Part shown: piece after piece, positions 9,043 through 17,906 of the stretch
How positions within the stretch are numbered: the first letter of the stretch is position 1
Layout of the letters: each line of letters opens with the position of its first letter
Assembly (NCBI RefSeq): GCF_014695585.1
Contig: NZ_JACJON010000042.1
Coordinates: 34,338 to 98,337 of the forward strand
DNA length: 64,000 nt
Reading direction: 5' to 3'
DNA from: Microcoleus sp. FACHB-831
GTDB taxonomy: Bacteria; Cyanobacteriota; Cyanobacteriia; Cyanobacteriales; FACHB-T130
Notes under the pieces: generated by a model
The model's input: only the letters and a program-made list of their open reading frames with translations
Told to the model about the DNA's origin: nothing
Databases searched by the model: none
Made by a program: the position numbers and the translations under genes

Positions 9043-9065
9043 AATTAAGATATAATTCTTAAATT
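9043..9065 (+). promoter_or_regulatory. -10 element inside a near-palindrome upstream of the ABC transporter
   Basis: TATAAT at 9051-9056 is centred in AATTAAGA-TATAAT-TCTTAAATT, an almost perfect palindrome. It lies in the 324-bp divergent region between URC1 and the binding-protein gene. A repressor bound there would cover the rightward promoter. No convincing -35 hexamer lies 16-18 bp upstream, so activation by a factor is possible. The rest of the divergent region shows only AT-rich sequence. Confidence 0.4.
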
Positions 9066-9200
9066 GATTTGAAGGAAGTTTAACTTTAAATAAACCCGCT
9101 TTATCCCACCTTCCGGGTTGACATTAGCCTTTGCATATCCTTAGTTTTACATCGCCTTGCCAGTAATAGTAAGCCTTGCTTTATGAGTGGAATTTATCCC

Positions 9201-10250
9201 ATGAATCGCCGCAAGTTCATCCAATACAGTTCGCTGACCCTTGGCAGTGGTATACTCGCCGCTTGTACCAGTAATAGCGCAAAGCCACCTGCATCCCAAA
9301 GTTCTTCAACTACGACTGAAGCTGGCAAACTCGATAAAGTCAGTTATGGGACTAACTGGTTTGCTCAAGCTGAACATGGCGGCTTCTATCAAGCAGTTGC
9401 GACGGGAATCTATCAACAATATGGGTTAGATGTCACGATAAAAGTGGGTGGCCCTCAAGTCAATGGCACTCAGTTGTTGATGGGAAATGCTGTTGATTTC
9501 TTTATGGGTTACGGTGCTGATGCCATCAAAGCAATAGAAGAAGGTATTCCTAAAATTACAGTAGCGGCAATCTTCCAAAAAGACCCGCAAGTGCTAATTA
9601 CTCATCCTGGAGCGGGGAATGACAACCTAGAGAGACTCAAAGGTAAACCAATTCTAATTTCAGCCGCAGCCAACACAACATTCTGGCCATTCCTCAAGGC
9701 AAAATATGGTTTTACAGACGACCAAAAGCGCCCTTATAACTTTAATCCTGCTCCCTTTATTGCCGATAAAAATTCAGCCCAACAGGGATATGTGACTTCT
9801 GAACCTTTAGCAGTTCAAAAGCAGGGGGGGTTCAATCCGATAATCCATTTATTAGCTGACAATGGTTATACTCCCTATTCAACAACAATTGAGACTAAAA
9901 GAGAACTTGTTGAGAAAAATCCTGATTTAGTGCAGCGTTTTGTTGATGCATCTATCAAAGGTTGGTACAGCTATTTAGAAAACCCCGCCCCTGGAAATGA
10001 ACTAATTAGAAAAGATAACCCGCAAATGAACGATGAGCAACTTGCTTTTAGTTTGGTAAACCTCAAAAAGTACGGCATTATCATCTCTGGTGATGCCGAA
10101 CAGCAAGGAATTGGAGCTATGACAGACGATCGCTGGAGATATTTCTTTGAGGGGATGGCAAAAGCTGGAGTTTTTAAACCAGGCACTAAATACCAAGATG
10201 CTTTCACTTTAAAGTTTGTCAATAAGGGGGTACAAGCTTATAAGAGCTAA
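9201..10250 (+). CDS. ABC transporter substrate-binding lipoprotein, NMT1/THI5 (SsuA) type
   Basis: The start MNRRKFIQ with a hydrophobic stretch and lipobox LAAC (Cys22 from this start) marks a twin-arginine-exported lipoprotein. I prefer the ATG at 9201 over 9183 because it puts the RR at the usual place. The mature part has the NMT1 signature: NWFAQAEHGGFYQAVATGIY at the front, then GGPQVNGTQLLMGNAVDF. It binds the solute outside the inner membrane for the ATPase and permease downstream. Relatives bind thiamine-pyrimidine precursors, riboflavin, nucleobases or sulfonates. The divergent URC genes make a pyrimidine plausible (inference). Confidence 0.9.
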   Translation: MNRRKFIQYSSLTLGSGILAACTSNSAKPPASQSSSTTTEAGKLDKVSYGTNWFAQAEHGGFYQAVATGIYQQYGLDVTIKVGGPQVNGTQLLMGNAVDFFMGYGADAIKAIEEGIPKITVAAIFQKDPQVLITHPGAGNDNLERLKGKPILISAAANTTFWPFLKAKYGFTDDQKRPYNFNPAPFIADKNSAQQGYVTSEPLAVQKQGGFNPIIHLLADNGYTPYSTTIETKRELVEKNPDLVQRFVDASIKGWYSYLENPAPGNELIRKDNPQMNDEQLAFSLVNLKKYGIIISGDAEQQGIGAMTDDRWRYFFEGMAKAGVFKPGTKYQDAFTLKFVNKGVQAYKS

Positions 10251-10452
10251 ATCTAATTAATTCATATCATTTTGAGCGCTTTTGTAGAGATACAACGCAT
10301 TGCGTCTTGCAACAACCTTATAGTAGAGCGATCGCCAGACACTCAGCCTCGCAGGTTCCATCGATCTAAAATAAATAGCCGCTTTTTTGTGCTGTTGAGT
10401 ATGCAAGCGTACCCTTAAGATAGATACAAATAATCCCAAATCTAAAATTAAT

Positions 10453-11286
10453 ATGAATCCCTGCCCTGCAATTACCCTAAGTCATGTAAGCAAAGCTTAC
10501 TCTAATGGAACTGTAGCCTTGCAAGACATGAATTTAACTATCGCCGAAAGTCAATTTGTTAGTCTTGTTGGTCCTTCTGGGTGCGGTAAAAGCACGGCAT
10601 TGCGGATTATGGCTGGACTGGGAAAAATGAGTTCTGGCACTATTGAATGGGGCGAACATGAACCCCAACGCGAATTAGCATTCGTTTTTCAAGAAGCAGC
10701 ACTAATGCCTTGGGCTAATGTATTTGATAACGTGCGTTTGCCCTTAAAGTTGGCTGGTGTATCTAAGCAAAAGTCTCGTGCTGCGGTGCAAGAGGCCATC
10801 TATTTAGTGGGGCTGAATGGGTTTGAAAAATCATATCCTCGCGAACTATCTGGCGGGATGAAGATGCGGGTTTCTATTGCTAGGGCATTAGTAACTCAGC
10901 CAAAAATATTGCTGATGGATGAACCTTTTGGCGCTTTGGATGAGATGACGCGCAGTAAATTGAACAGCGATTTACTCGCATTGTGGCAAGAAAAACGCTG
11001 GACTGTTGTGTTTGTCACTCACAATATTTATGAAGCTGTGTATTTGTCGAATCGGGTAGTTGTGATGGCGGCGCGTCCTGGCCGAGTGGTGGCTGATGTG
11101 AAAATTGATGCAGCTTACCCCCGCACTGAAGAATTCCGCACTTCAAAATTGTGTAATGAATATTGTCGAGAAGTTTCTGCCCGTTTAACAGAAACTATCT
11201 CTGATTTGTCTCGTTCCTCGGCTCTGCCTGGAAATGCCCTTCATGAGGCTCCAGCCTCCATAACGAGAGGCTCTTCCTCTCTATAG
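10453..11286 (+). CDS. ABC transporter ATP-binding protein (SsuB/TauB type)
   Basis: The 277-residue ATPase has Walker A GPSGCGKST (40-48), Q-loop FVFQEAALMPW, signature LSGGM, Walker B ILLMDEPFGALDE and the H-loop VTHNIYEAVY. It powers the NMT1-type importer. The body ends near residue 250. The last 20-odd codons (SALPGNALHEAPASI and onward) are not ATPase sequence but translation of an intergenic repeat that has run into the gene, so the native stop was probably lost. A 202-nt gap without a gene separates it from the binding protein. Confidence 0.93.
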   Translation: MNPCPAITLSHVSKAYSNGTVALQDMNLTIAESQFVSLVGPSGCGKSTALRIMAGLGKMSSGTIEWGEHEPQRELAFVFQEAALMPWANVFDNVRLPLKLAGVSKQKSRAAVQEAIYLVGLNGFEKSYPRELSGGMKMRVSIARALVTQPKILLMDEPFGALDEMTRSKLNSDLLALWQEKRWTVVFVTHNIYEAVYLSNRVVVMAARPGRVVADVKIDAAYPRTEEFRTSKLCNEYCREVSARLTETISDLSRSSALPGNALHEAPASITRGSSSL

Positions 11287-11310
11287 GTGTTCCCAACCTG
11301 GAGCATTGAA
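11213..11310. repeat. diverged copy of the 7.5-kb repeat, overlapping a gene end
   Basis: GGCTCTGCCTGGAAATGC, GAGGCT...AGCCTC, GAGAGGCTCTTCCTCTCTATAG and TTCCCAACCTGG follow in the same order as in 7497-7610. It covers the last 70 or so bases of the ATPase gene and supplies its TAG stop. Confidence 0.6.
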
Positions 11311-11370
11311 ACGATAAATTTGAATGCCATAATTTGCCGTTATAAAAAACACTGATACTCACTTAAAAAT

Positions 11371-12219
11371 ATGACAAAAATTATAGAGCGCAATGGATCT
11401 TTAGCCCAGCAAAAGATGGTTAATTTACTCAATAAGTTAATATCAATTGATTTCATCGCCCCCGCTATAGTTGGTATAGTGGTGTTATTAGTATGGGCGA
11501 TTTTTGTGCGGGTTACTGGTGTACCTCCGTATATTCTTCCTGGCCCTTGGCTGGTGTTAAAAACGCTAATTAGTGAGTGGAATGAGCTGTTTCCATCACT
11601 GATGATTACTTTGCAAATTACAATGGCGGCTTTTGTTGCGGCTGTTGTTTCGGGATTGTTGGTGTCTATCTTGTTTACTCAAAGTAAGTGGATAGAACGC
11701 AGTTTGTTTCCTTATGCGGTAATATTGCAGACAACGCCAATTGTAGCGATCGCTCCTCTCATTATCATCTGGCTGAAAAACAATACCTTCGCCGCTTTAG
11801 TCGTTTGCGCCTGGCTTGTAGCATTTTTTCCCATTGTCTCTAATACGACGTTAGGACTCAATAGCATTGACCACAACTTAGCTAATGTATTTCAACTCTA
11901 CAGAGCATCCCGCTGGCAAACTTTGCTTTATCTCCGCTTACCAAGCGCCTTACCCTATTTCTTGGGTGGTTTGCGAATTAGCGGCGGCTTGGCGTTGATT
12001 GGTGCGGTTGTGGCTGAATTTGTAGCGGGTACTGGGGGAGCTAAGTCGGGAATTGCCTACCAAATATTGATGTCTAGCTACAATTTGCAAATTCCCCGAA
12101 TGTTTGCAGCTTTAATTATGACTACAAGCTTGGGAATTATCATCTTTATTGTGTTAACTATTCTGTCTGATTTCCTGTTAAGCAACTGGCATGAAAGCGC
12201 TGTCCAACGGGAAAATTAA
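11371..12219 (+). CDS. ABC transporter permease (SsuC/TauC type)
   Basis: The 282-residue protein has about six membrane segments. It carries the coupling EAA-type loop around LANVFQLYRASRWQTLLYLRLPSALPYFLGGLR, with the conserved R-L-P-x-A-L-P-Y-x-x-x-G-L pattern of SsuC/TauC/ThiX permeases. It completes the NMT1-type importer with the two genes upstream, 84 nt after the ATPase. A cytosolic N-terminal extension of about 30 residues precedes the first segment. Confidence 0.92.
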   Translation: MTKIIERNGSLAQQKMVNLLNKLISIDFIAPAIVGIVVLLVWAIFVRVTGVPPYILPGPWLVLKTLISEWNELFPSLMITLQITMAAFVAAVVSGLLVSILFTQSKWIERSLFPYAVILQTTPIVAIAPLIIIWLKNNTFAALVVCAWLVAFFPIVSNTTLGLNSIDHNLANVFQLYRASRWQTLLYLRLPSALPYFLGGLRISGGLALIGAVVAEFVAGTGGAKSGIAYQILMSSYNLQIPRMFAALIMTTSLGIIIFIVLTILSDFLLSNWHESAVQREN

Positions 12220-12448
12220 GCTATATATATAATTTTTAATATAGTAGACCCATTAATATAGCAGACCTTTAATTTATCTACATCATCCGTTTGACAGAAA
12301 TAATTTGATACATATTTTTGTCAATTAATCCAGTTAATCCAAGATAGATAATCTTGGTGAAAAATGTTCATGTTGCACCAAACCATAGGTAGAGGGCAGG
12401 CCAAGTAAGAAGAAGTTAAATTATGTAAAGTTGTTTTTTAATAATTTT

Positions 12449-13165
12449 ATGCTTCTTACCTCGAAACCAGTAAAAGAGATCTTTTGTTGCCCAGAAGAAT
12501 CTAATTTTTATTCACATTCACTAGAAAGTTTAGTTTTAAATAATTGCACTCGTTCGGATGTTGTAGTTGAGTTTGGTTCAGGAGATGGAAGCCCAGTAAT
12601 TAATTCATTAACAAGAACCAAATTTGATGGTGTAATACATGGATTTGATTTAAGCAAGGAAGCTTGTCAAGTTGCTAATTCAAAAATAAAAGAATCTAAA
12701 TTAAGTAGTAAATATATAATCCATAATTCATCTTTTTTTGACGCTTCTAAACCGGATGCTGACTATCTGATATCAAACCCACCCTATCTTCCAGCATGGG
12801 ATAACGATCTTTATCAACCACTGTTACATGGCGGTGTAGATGGCAATGCAATTTCCAAGCAGCTTTTATCCTTAGATTATGAAAATGTAATGCTGATGGT
12901 ATCTAGCTATTGCGATCCCAAGGGGATGATTAGTTATGCAAAAGCTAAAGGATACTACGTTCCTAGTTTTGTAGTTTCCCCACTAGAGTTTGGCTATTAT
13001 AGCTCTGAACCAAAAGTTAAAAAACGCATCGAAGAACTGCGAAAAGAAAATAGGGCATTTTATTCTAAAAACATCTATCTATTAGCAGGGGTTGTGTTTA
13101 AGAAGCGGCATAGCTTAATGATAGATTTGTCTGAAGATCTAGCTAAAATAATGACATCGTTGTGA
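12449..13165 (+). CDS. SAM-dependent methyltransferase with NPPY motif
   Basis: The 238-residue product has a SAM-binding motif I VVEFGSGDGSPVI, an acidic strand end GFDLSKEAC and motif IV ISNPPYLPAW. NPPY is the catalytic motif of amino-methyltransferases acting on Gln/Asn side chains or nucleic-acid bases (HemK, RsmC, adenine methyltransferases). It is half-way between PrmC-like and rRNA/DNA enzymes and lacks a target-recognition domain, so the target is open. I start at the ATG at 12449; a TTG at 12431 is also in frame. The gene is AT-rich, has no HIP1 and is flanked by non-coding gaps, suggesting recent arrival. Confidence 0.8.
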   Translation: MLLTSKPVKEIFCCPEESNFYSHSLESLVLNNCTRSDVVVEFGSGDGSPVINSLTRTKFDGVIHGFDLSKEACQVANSKIKESKLSSKYIIHNSSFFDASKPDADYLISNPPYLPAWDNDLYQPLLHGGVDGNAISKQLLSLDYENVMLMVSSYCDPKGMISYAKAKGYYVPSFVVSPLEFGYYSSEPKVKKRIEELRKENRAFYSKNIYLLAGVVFKKRHSLMIDLSEDLAKIMTSL

Positions 13166-13442
13166 GAGGTGGAACATAAGTATCCTGAAGGCAAAACGGA
13201 TAAAAAGCAGGATAGTTAGATGTTGTTCTTTTTAACGAAGGGTATTTTATCTTGGAATCCGCGAATGGCGCTTTGCTCAAGTATTTACCTATCGATGCAA
13301 CTAGGGTAGATTCGGTTGAGGTAAAGCTGCCATTAAATACTGGTTAGACATATATTCCAACGAACCTTTGTTTGCCAACCATTCACGAACTGTGTAGATG
13401 CTCCAAGATTTTAAAAAATTGTACGAGAAGGAAGAAAATTAT

Positions 13443-14549
13443 ATGCAGAGCAACGTTTTTAGTTTACCAAGAATTTCGTCTGAGGCAAAAAATAAGCCAA
13501 ACTATACTGAGGCGGAGCAGGAATTTATACAACTGCTCGATATGGAGGATCTAGATAAGAAGGTTCAGGCAGATCCAACCATAGCGGCTAATTTTGAAAG
13601 CGCGATCGCAGCCGCAATTGAGGAAGCTTACGAGTCAGGTGCTGGGGATGCAGAAGCACACCGATTTTTACAGCGGATACTTTATCGCATTAATCGGCTA
13701 AAGCTATTTTGGTATGACGATTTGCGGCATTATACAAACGAGCGATCGCTTTATTTGCAAACCGTTTTAGTCAAAATTGAGGAAGCTTGGCAACAGTGGG
13801 AATTCTCTCAAGTTGACGTGGAAGCACTTCAAAAATTATATGTTAAGGAAGCATTAAAAGAACGCGCTGCCGCAGATCTCGATCCTGCTTTGTCTGCTGA
13901 TAGTCGCTACTTGCAAGAGGAAATGACTGAAGCTGGCTACCGCCGAGTGTTGGCGATTGGTTCTTTTGATGGTTTAGTTGAAGGAAGTCGCCTTTCGCGC
14001 ATTTTGGGTGGTGCTGCTAATGAGGTGCAGGCAACGCTAACAAAGGTGTTGCTTGAAGAGTACGGTAACGGTCGTTTAACTCGCAAGCATTCTACTTATT
14101 TTGCTCAAATGCTTGATGAGTTTGGGATGAATACGGAACCAGAGGCGTACTTTGATATAGTGCCTTGGGAAGTGCTGGCTTGTGCTAATCATAATTTCAT
14201 GCTGACGGAGTGGAAGCGTCATTATTTGCGCTACAACGGCGGATTAGCGTATTTTGAAATAGCAGGCCCTGCGGCTTACAGAAATTATCTAGCGGCGGCG
14301 CAGCGGTTGGGGTTATCGCAGGCGGCGATGGGTTATTGGGAGTTGCATATTAGGGAAGACGAACGGCACGGACAGTGGATGTTGGATGATGTAGCTTTGC
14401 CACTGGCGGATATGTATCCGGATCGTGCGTGGGAATTGGTGCTGGGATATGACCAAGAGAAGTTGATGGGCGATCGCGCTGGTGCTGCTATTGTGCTGTC
14501 GGCGAAAGAGGCAGAACGGGAAGCGTTGGAGGCGATCGCGGCACGTTGA
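13443..14549 (+). CDS. iron-containing redox enzyme family protein (heme-oxygenase-like diiron fold)
   Basis: I start at the ATG at 13443 because GGAAG lies just upstream; an in-frame ATG at 13398 is less well placed. The 368-residue helical protein has the two metal-ligand regions expected for HDO proteins: VLLEEYGNGRLTRKHSTYF and, near the C terminus, HIREDERHGQWMLDD (Asp/Glu and His ligands). The family includes diiron N-oxygenases and C-C cleaving oxidases of specialised metabolism; many cyanobacterial members are unassigned. No natural-product genes adjoin, but oxidases and amide hydrolases lie just downstream. Confidence 0.8.
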   Translation: MQSNVFSLPRISSEAKNKPNYTEAEQEFIQLLDMEDLDKKVQADPTIAANFESAIAAAIEEAYESGAGDAEAHRFLQRILYRINRLKLFWYDDLRHYTNERSLYLQTVLVKIEEAWQQWEFSQVDVEALQKLYVKEALKERAAADLDPALSADSRYLQEEMTEAGYRRVLAIGSFDGLVEGSRLSRILGGAANEVQATLTKVLLEEYGNGRLTRKHSTYFAQMLDEFGMNTEPEAYFDIVPWEVLACANHNFMLTEWKRHYLRYNGGLAYFEIAGPAAYRNYLAAAQRLGLSQAAMGYWELHIREDERHGQWMLDDVALPLADMYPDRAWELVLGYDQEKLMGDRAGAAIVLSAKEAEREALEAIAAR

Positions 14550-14982
14550 GCGAGACTCTCGCCCTAAGTTTAGATCCTTCTACATTTAAGCCCGAAAAAC
14601 CCGTAATTGGGGGGTCTCCCCCCAAACCCCCCGTTGGGGGACGGGGTGCGTCCCCCAAGCCCCCTCCACATTAAAGTTGTGCCCCCGTTGAGGCTTTGGG
14701 GGTCGCGTTGCTTGGGATAGAAGTTGCGATCGCTCTATACCCCTAAAGAAGGCTTGTGCTTACGCATATATCTAGAAAGAACGAGCTTATACTATTTGGG
14801 TTTAGGATTGTGGGGTTGAAGTAGAGACGCTTCCAAAATCTAAAATCCAAAATCCAAAATGCTATTAGCGGGCTTTTATAAAAACTACGCCGCTAAAATT
14901 GCTGAAATTGAGTTAAGGGTGGGTAAGTCTTAAACAATGTTATAGTTTGGTGCAATATGAGTGAAAATGGACGATCGCTACG
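14550..14982. other. 433-bp gene-free gap with GC-rich and heptamer repeats
   Basis: No credible gene is seen. 14608-14670 is a run of C and G tracts that can fold (GGGGGTCTCCCCC, CCCCGTTGGGG, GGGGTGCGTCCCCC), the common cyanobacterial intergenic repeat. 14836-14860 is a CCAAAAT/CTAAAAT heptamer array. A TATAGT at 14941-14946 could be the -10 box for the FAD oxidase 37 nt downstream. Confidence 0.6.
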
Positions 14983-16332
14983 ATGCAATCAGTTGATTGG
15001 GACGCCATTGTTACTGCTTTAGCCGGGGTCGAAGTCATCACCGACGCTACTCAAGTCGCCAAACTTTCGCAAGACTATCATACTTTCAGCCCCGTTCTGG
15101 TTCCCCTCCTGAGTGGGAAAACTGGGGACTTGGTTGCTCGTCCTGCTACTGAGGAGCAAGTAATACAGGTTGCAAAAACCTGCGTTAAGTATAAAGTGCC
15201 GCTTACGGTGCGTGGTGCGGGAACTGGAAATTACGGCCAGTGCGTGCCTTTGCATGGTGGGGTTATTTTGGATACCACGCGATTGAATGCAATTCGCTGG
15301 GTGAAGCCAGGTTTAGCGTGCGTTCAAGCAGGGGTGAAACTGGCGGCGCTGGATAAACAAGCGCGGGAGATTGGTTGGGAAATGCGGATGGCTCCTTCAA
15401 CTTATCGCACGGCGACAATTGGGGGATTTATTGGTGGAGGGAGTGGTGGAATTGGTTCGATTACTTACGGACAATTGCGCGATCGCGGCAATCTTCACGC
15501 CCTCCGAGTTATTACTATGGAAGACGAACCGCGTGTTATTGAATTGCGCGGCGATGATGTCCATAAGGTGAATCATGCGTGGGGCGTAAATGGCATCATC
15601 ACGGAATTAGAAATTCCTTTGGGGCCAGCTTATCCTTGGGCAGAATTAATTGTTGCCTTTAATGATTTTATGGCAGCGGCTAAGTTTGGTCAAGCATTGG
15701 GGGATGCTGATGGATTAATTAAGAAGTTAATCTGCATTTGTGCATCTCCAATTCCTTCTTACTTTGCTGCTTTTAAGAATCAGATTCCTGAAGATCGTCC
15801 CTGTGCTTTATTAATGATAGCGGAATCCTGTTTAGAACCATTACAGGGATTAATTTCACAGTACGGCGGCAGTATTTGTTATCAAAAATCCGCCCAAGAA
15901 GCCAGCAAAGGCACGTCTTTAGCGGAATTTACTTGGAATCATACGACTTTACACGCTCGTAATGTAGATCCATCGCTGACTTATTTGCAAACTCTGTTTC
16001 CAAATGATAAGGATTTAAAGCTAGTCGAGCATATGTATCATCATTTTAGGGATGAAGTGATGATGCACCTGGAATTTATTAGGGTGAATGGTGCAGCAAT
16101 TCCAGCAGCATTGCAACTCGTTCGCTACACAACAGAAGAGCGTCTTAACGAGATTATGCGCTATCACGAAGACCAAGGCGCGTTTATTGCTAATCCTCAC
16201 ACTTATATTATTGAAGATGGAGGACGCAAGCATATGGACCCGCAGCAAGTGCAATTTAAGGAAATGGTCGATCCTTATGGGCTGATGAATCCGGGTAAGA
16301 TGAAAACTTTGGTAAAAAGTAAGGCACAATGA
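14983..16332 (+). CDS. FAD-binding oxidase, GlcD/VAO type
   Basis: The 449-residue flavoprotein has the FAD_binding_4 core (TVRGAGTGNYGQCVPLHGG, then TIGGFIGGGSGGIGSITYGQ for the pyrophosphate and isoalloxazine sites). A substrate-cap C-terminal half follows, ending with DPYGLMNPGKMK, the typical last element of VAO/GlcD enzymes. It oxidises a small hydroxy- or amino-compound, with the substrate not readable. It overlaps the creatininase gene by 4 nt (ATGA), so the two are translationally coupled and probably act in one pathway. No CxxxGxC or iron-sulfur domain is present. Confidence 0.88.
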   Translation: MQSVDWDAIVTALAGVEVITDATQVAKLSQDYHTFSPVLVPLLSGKTGDLVARPATEEQVIQVAKTCVKYKVPLTVRGAGTGNYGQCVPLHGGVILDTTRLNAIRWVKPGLACVQAGVKLAALDKQAREIGWEMRMAPSTYRTATIGGFIGGGSGGIGSITYGQLRDRGNLHALRVITMEDEPRVIELRGDDVHKVNHAWGVNGIITELEIPLGPAYPWAELIVAFNDFMAAAKFGQALGDADGLIKKLICICASPIPSYFAAFKNQIPEDRPCALLMIAESCLEPLQGLISQYGGSICYQKSAQEASKGTSLAEFTWNHTTLHARNVDPSLTYLQTLFPNDKDLKLVEHMYHHFRDEVMMHLEFIRVNGAAIPAALQLVRYTTEERLNEIMRYHEDQGAFIANPHTYIIEDGGRKHMDPQQVQFKEMVDPYGLMNPGKMKTLVKSKAQ

Positions 16333-17141
16333 TGCACAGTTTTATTCCCCCAGAACGGTTTTTTCCTTATCTAACTTGGACTGATATCCAAGCGATGCCA
16401 GATAAGGAAAATGTGGTAATTATTCAGCCTGTGGGTGCAATTGAACAACATGGCCCGCATTTGCCTATAATTGTAGATTCGGCTATTGGTGTGGGTGTTA
16501 TTGGCAAGGCTTTAGCCAAGCTAGATGCGAATGTACCAGCATACGTCTTGCCGCCTTTGTATTACGGGAAATCTAACGAGCATTGGCATTTTCCGGGTAC
16601 AATTAGTTTAAGCGTGCCGACGCTTTTGGCAGTTTTAACTGAAACGGCTGAGAGTATTTATCGGGCTGGTTTTCGCAAATTCGTGTTGATGAATTCGCAC
16701 GGTGGGCAACCGCAGGTAATGGAAATTGTCGCGCGGGATTTGCGCCAGAAGTATGATGATTTTGTGGTATTTCCGTTGTTTACTTGGCGGGTTCCTCACA
16801 TTGCCAAGGAATTGATTGCGCCAAAAGAAATGGAATTGGGTATCCATGCTGGCGATGCAGAAACGAGTATCATGCTATCGCTTTTGCCGGAACAAGTGAA
16901 GATGGAAAAAGCTGTTGCGGAATATCCGCAAGGTTTGCCGGAAGATAGTCTTTTGAGTATGGAAGGTAAGTTACCGTTTGCGTGGTTGACGCGAGATTTA
17001 TCTCAGAGTGGCGTTATTGGCGATCCAACGGTGGCGACTAAAGAAAAGGGCGATCGCTTGTTAGAATCTGTCTCCGATGGTTGGGTTCAAGTCATCAAAG
17101 ATATCTACAAATTCCGTCAGCCTCAAGCTTGGAAGCCGTGA
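16329..17141 (+). CDS. creatininase family amidohydrolase
   Basis: The 270-residue product shows the creatininase metal site: the PVGAIEQHGPHLP stretch (Glu and His ligands), a downstream VDSAIG Asp, NSHGGQ and HAGDAETS (second-metal Glu). The family opens cyclic amides such as creatinine or splits formamides in riboflavin/F420 and mycofactocin-type pathways. ATG at 16329 overlaps the FAD oxidase stop; a second ATG at 16332 is equally possible. The coupling suggests that the oxidase product is the amide hydrolysed here (inference). Confidence 0.9.
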   Translation: MMHSFIPPERFFPYLTWTDIQAMPDKENVVIIQPVGAIEQHGPHLPIIVDSAIGVGVIGKALAKLDANVPAYVLPPLYYGKSNEHWHFPGTISLSVPTLLAVLTETAESIYRAGFRKFVLMNSHGGQPQVMEIVARDLRQKYDDFVVFPLFTWRVPHIAKELIAPKEMELGIHAGDAETSIMLSLLPEQVKMEKAVAEYPQGLPEDSLLSMEGKLPFAWLTRDLSQSGVIGDPTVATKEKGDRLLESVSDGWVQVIKDIYKFRQPQAWKP

Positions 17142-17207
17142 AACTTATCATTTTTAAGTTAGTATAAGTTTATGAAGGCTGTCGAATTCCTATTCAGGTT
17201 CTAAAAA

Positions 17208-17348
17208 ATGGATATTTCAGATGACCGCAAAAGGCGAATAATGGAGCATCTCGGCAGAACTAAACCTAGCAATCAACCGAGTGCGCCAGCTAATTCAGAG
17301 CAACGCAACCAGCAGATTAGGGATCATGTAAAGAGAACGAGAAAGTAG
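17208..17348 (+). CDS. 46-aa small basic protein
   Basis: ATG at 17208 opens MDISDDRKRRIMEHLGRT and closes with DHVKRTRK and TAG. The two ends carry the same short theme (R-x-x-I-M/R-E/D-H-L/V-x-R-T), so the peptide is a two-copy motif around a Pro/Ser/Asn linker. A charged, soluble mini-protein of this kind is seen in cyanobacteria, but no function is known to me. It converges on the HpxZ gene 17 nt away. The coding call rests on internal motif symmetry, not on homology I can test. Confidence 0.5.
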   Translation: MDISDDRKRRIMEHLGRTKPSNQPSAPANSEQRNQQIRDHVKRTRK

Positions 17349-17365
17349 GATAAATTATCTTCCAA

Positions 17366-17749
17366 TTAGTCGGGCGAAGCTAATAAGGAAACATGGGCGC
17401 TAACGATGCGCCAACCCTGTTCGGTTCGCATCCAAGTTTGGCTTTGTCGTCCAGTTTTATTAGAGGTTTTGCGCTGAAATTCTGTCGTGGCTGTGGCGAA
17501 ATCTCTGCCGTAAGTAGTGATAACTGTATTAATAAGAATTCTATCTAAATTAACAGGCGATCGCTGGCTGCGAAAAGCAGCTATTTCATCATAACCATAC
17601 AGATTTTCAGTGACTCCAAACCGCACCGTCTGCGGGCTGTTCCAAAATAGTTCGTCAAGTACGGCGACATCGTTGCTAATCAAAGCTTTTTCGTAACGCT
17701 GAAAGGCTGCTGTTACTTCAGCTACTACTTCGGGAATGTTGATATCCAT
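17366..17749 (-). CDS. HpxZ/AtzH-like protein (DUF3225)
   Basis: The 127-residue SnoaL/NTF2-fold protein has the order [39 protein letters not shown] and the final [18 protein letters not shown], matching the oxalurate-catabolism HpxZ family. Relatives sit beside amidases that split carbamoyl compounds (oxalurate, carboxybiuret) and may assist them. Here it follows an amidohydrolase gene on the same strand with a repeat between them. No HpxW-like or AtzE-like amidase is in the window. Confidence 0.82.
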   Translation of the reverse strand: MDINIPEVVAEVTAAFQRYEKALISNDVAVLDELFWNSPQTVRFGVTENLYGYDEIAAFRSQRSPVNLDRILINTVITTYGRDFATATTEFQRKTSNKTGRQSQTWMRTEQGWRIVSAHVSLLASPD

Positions 17750-17833
17750 TAAAAACTTCCGATTGTTAGGGTTAATCTCGGATTTTGAAACGCAGATAAT
17801 GCGGAGTAATGCAGATATTTAACTTCTCTTAGC

Positions 17834-17868
17834 TTCCCTCGTTCAGGTGAAGCCTGGGAACGAGGGAA
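17834..17868. repeat. long inverted repeat between amidohydrolase and HpxZ genes
   Basis: TTCCCTCGTTC (17834-17844) pairs exactly with GAACGAGGGAA (17858-17868), and the inner CAGG/CCTG continues the stem. It belongs to the same CCTGGGAACGAGG repeat family as 7497-7610. As it lies between two same-strand genes it could also be a processing or partial termination hairpin. Confidence 0.6.
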
Positions 17869-17906
17869 GTCGGGGAGCAAAAAGTAGTAAGGTGGCCAGC
17901 GCCAAC

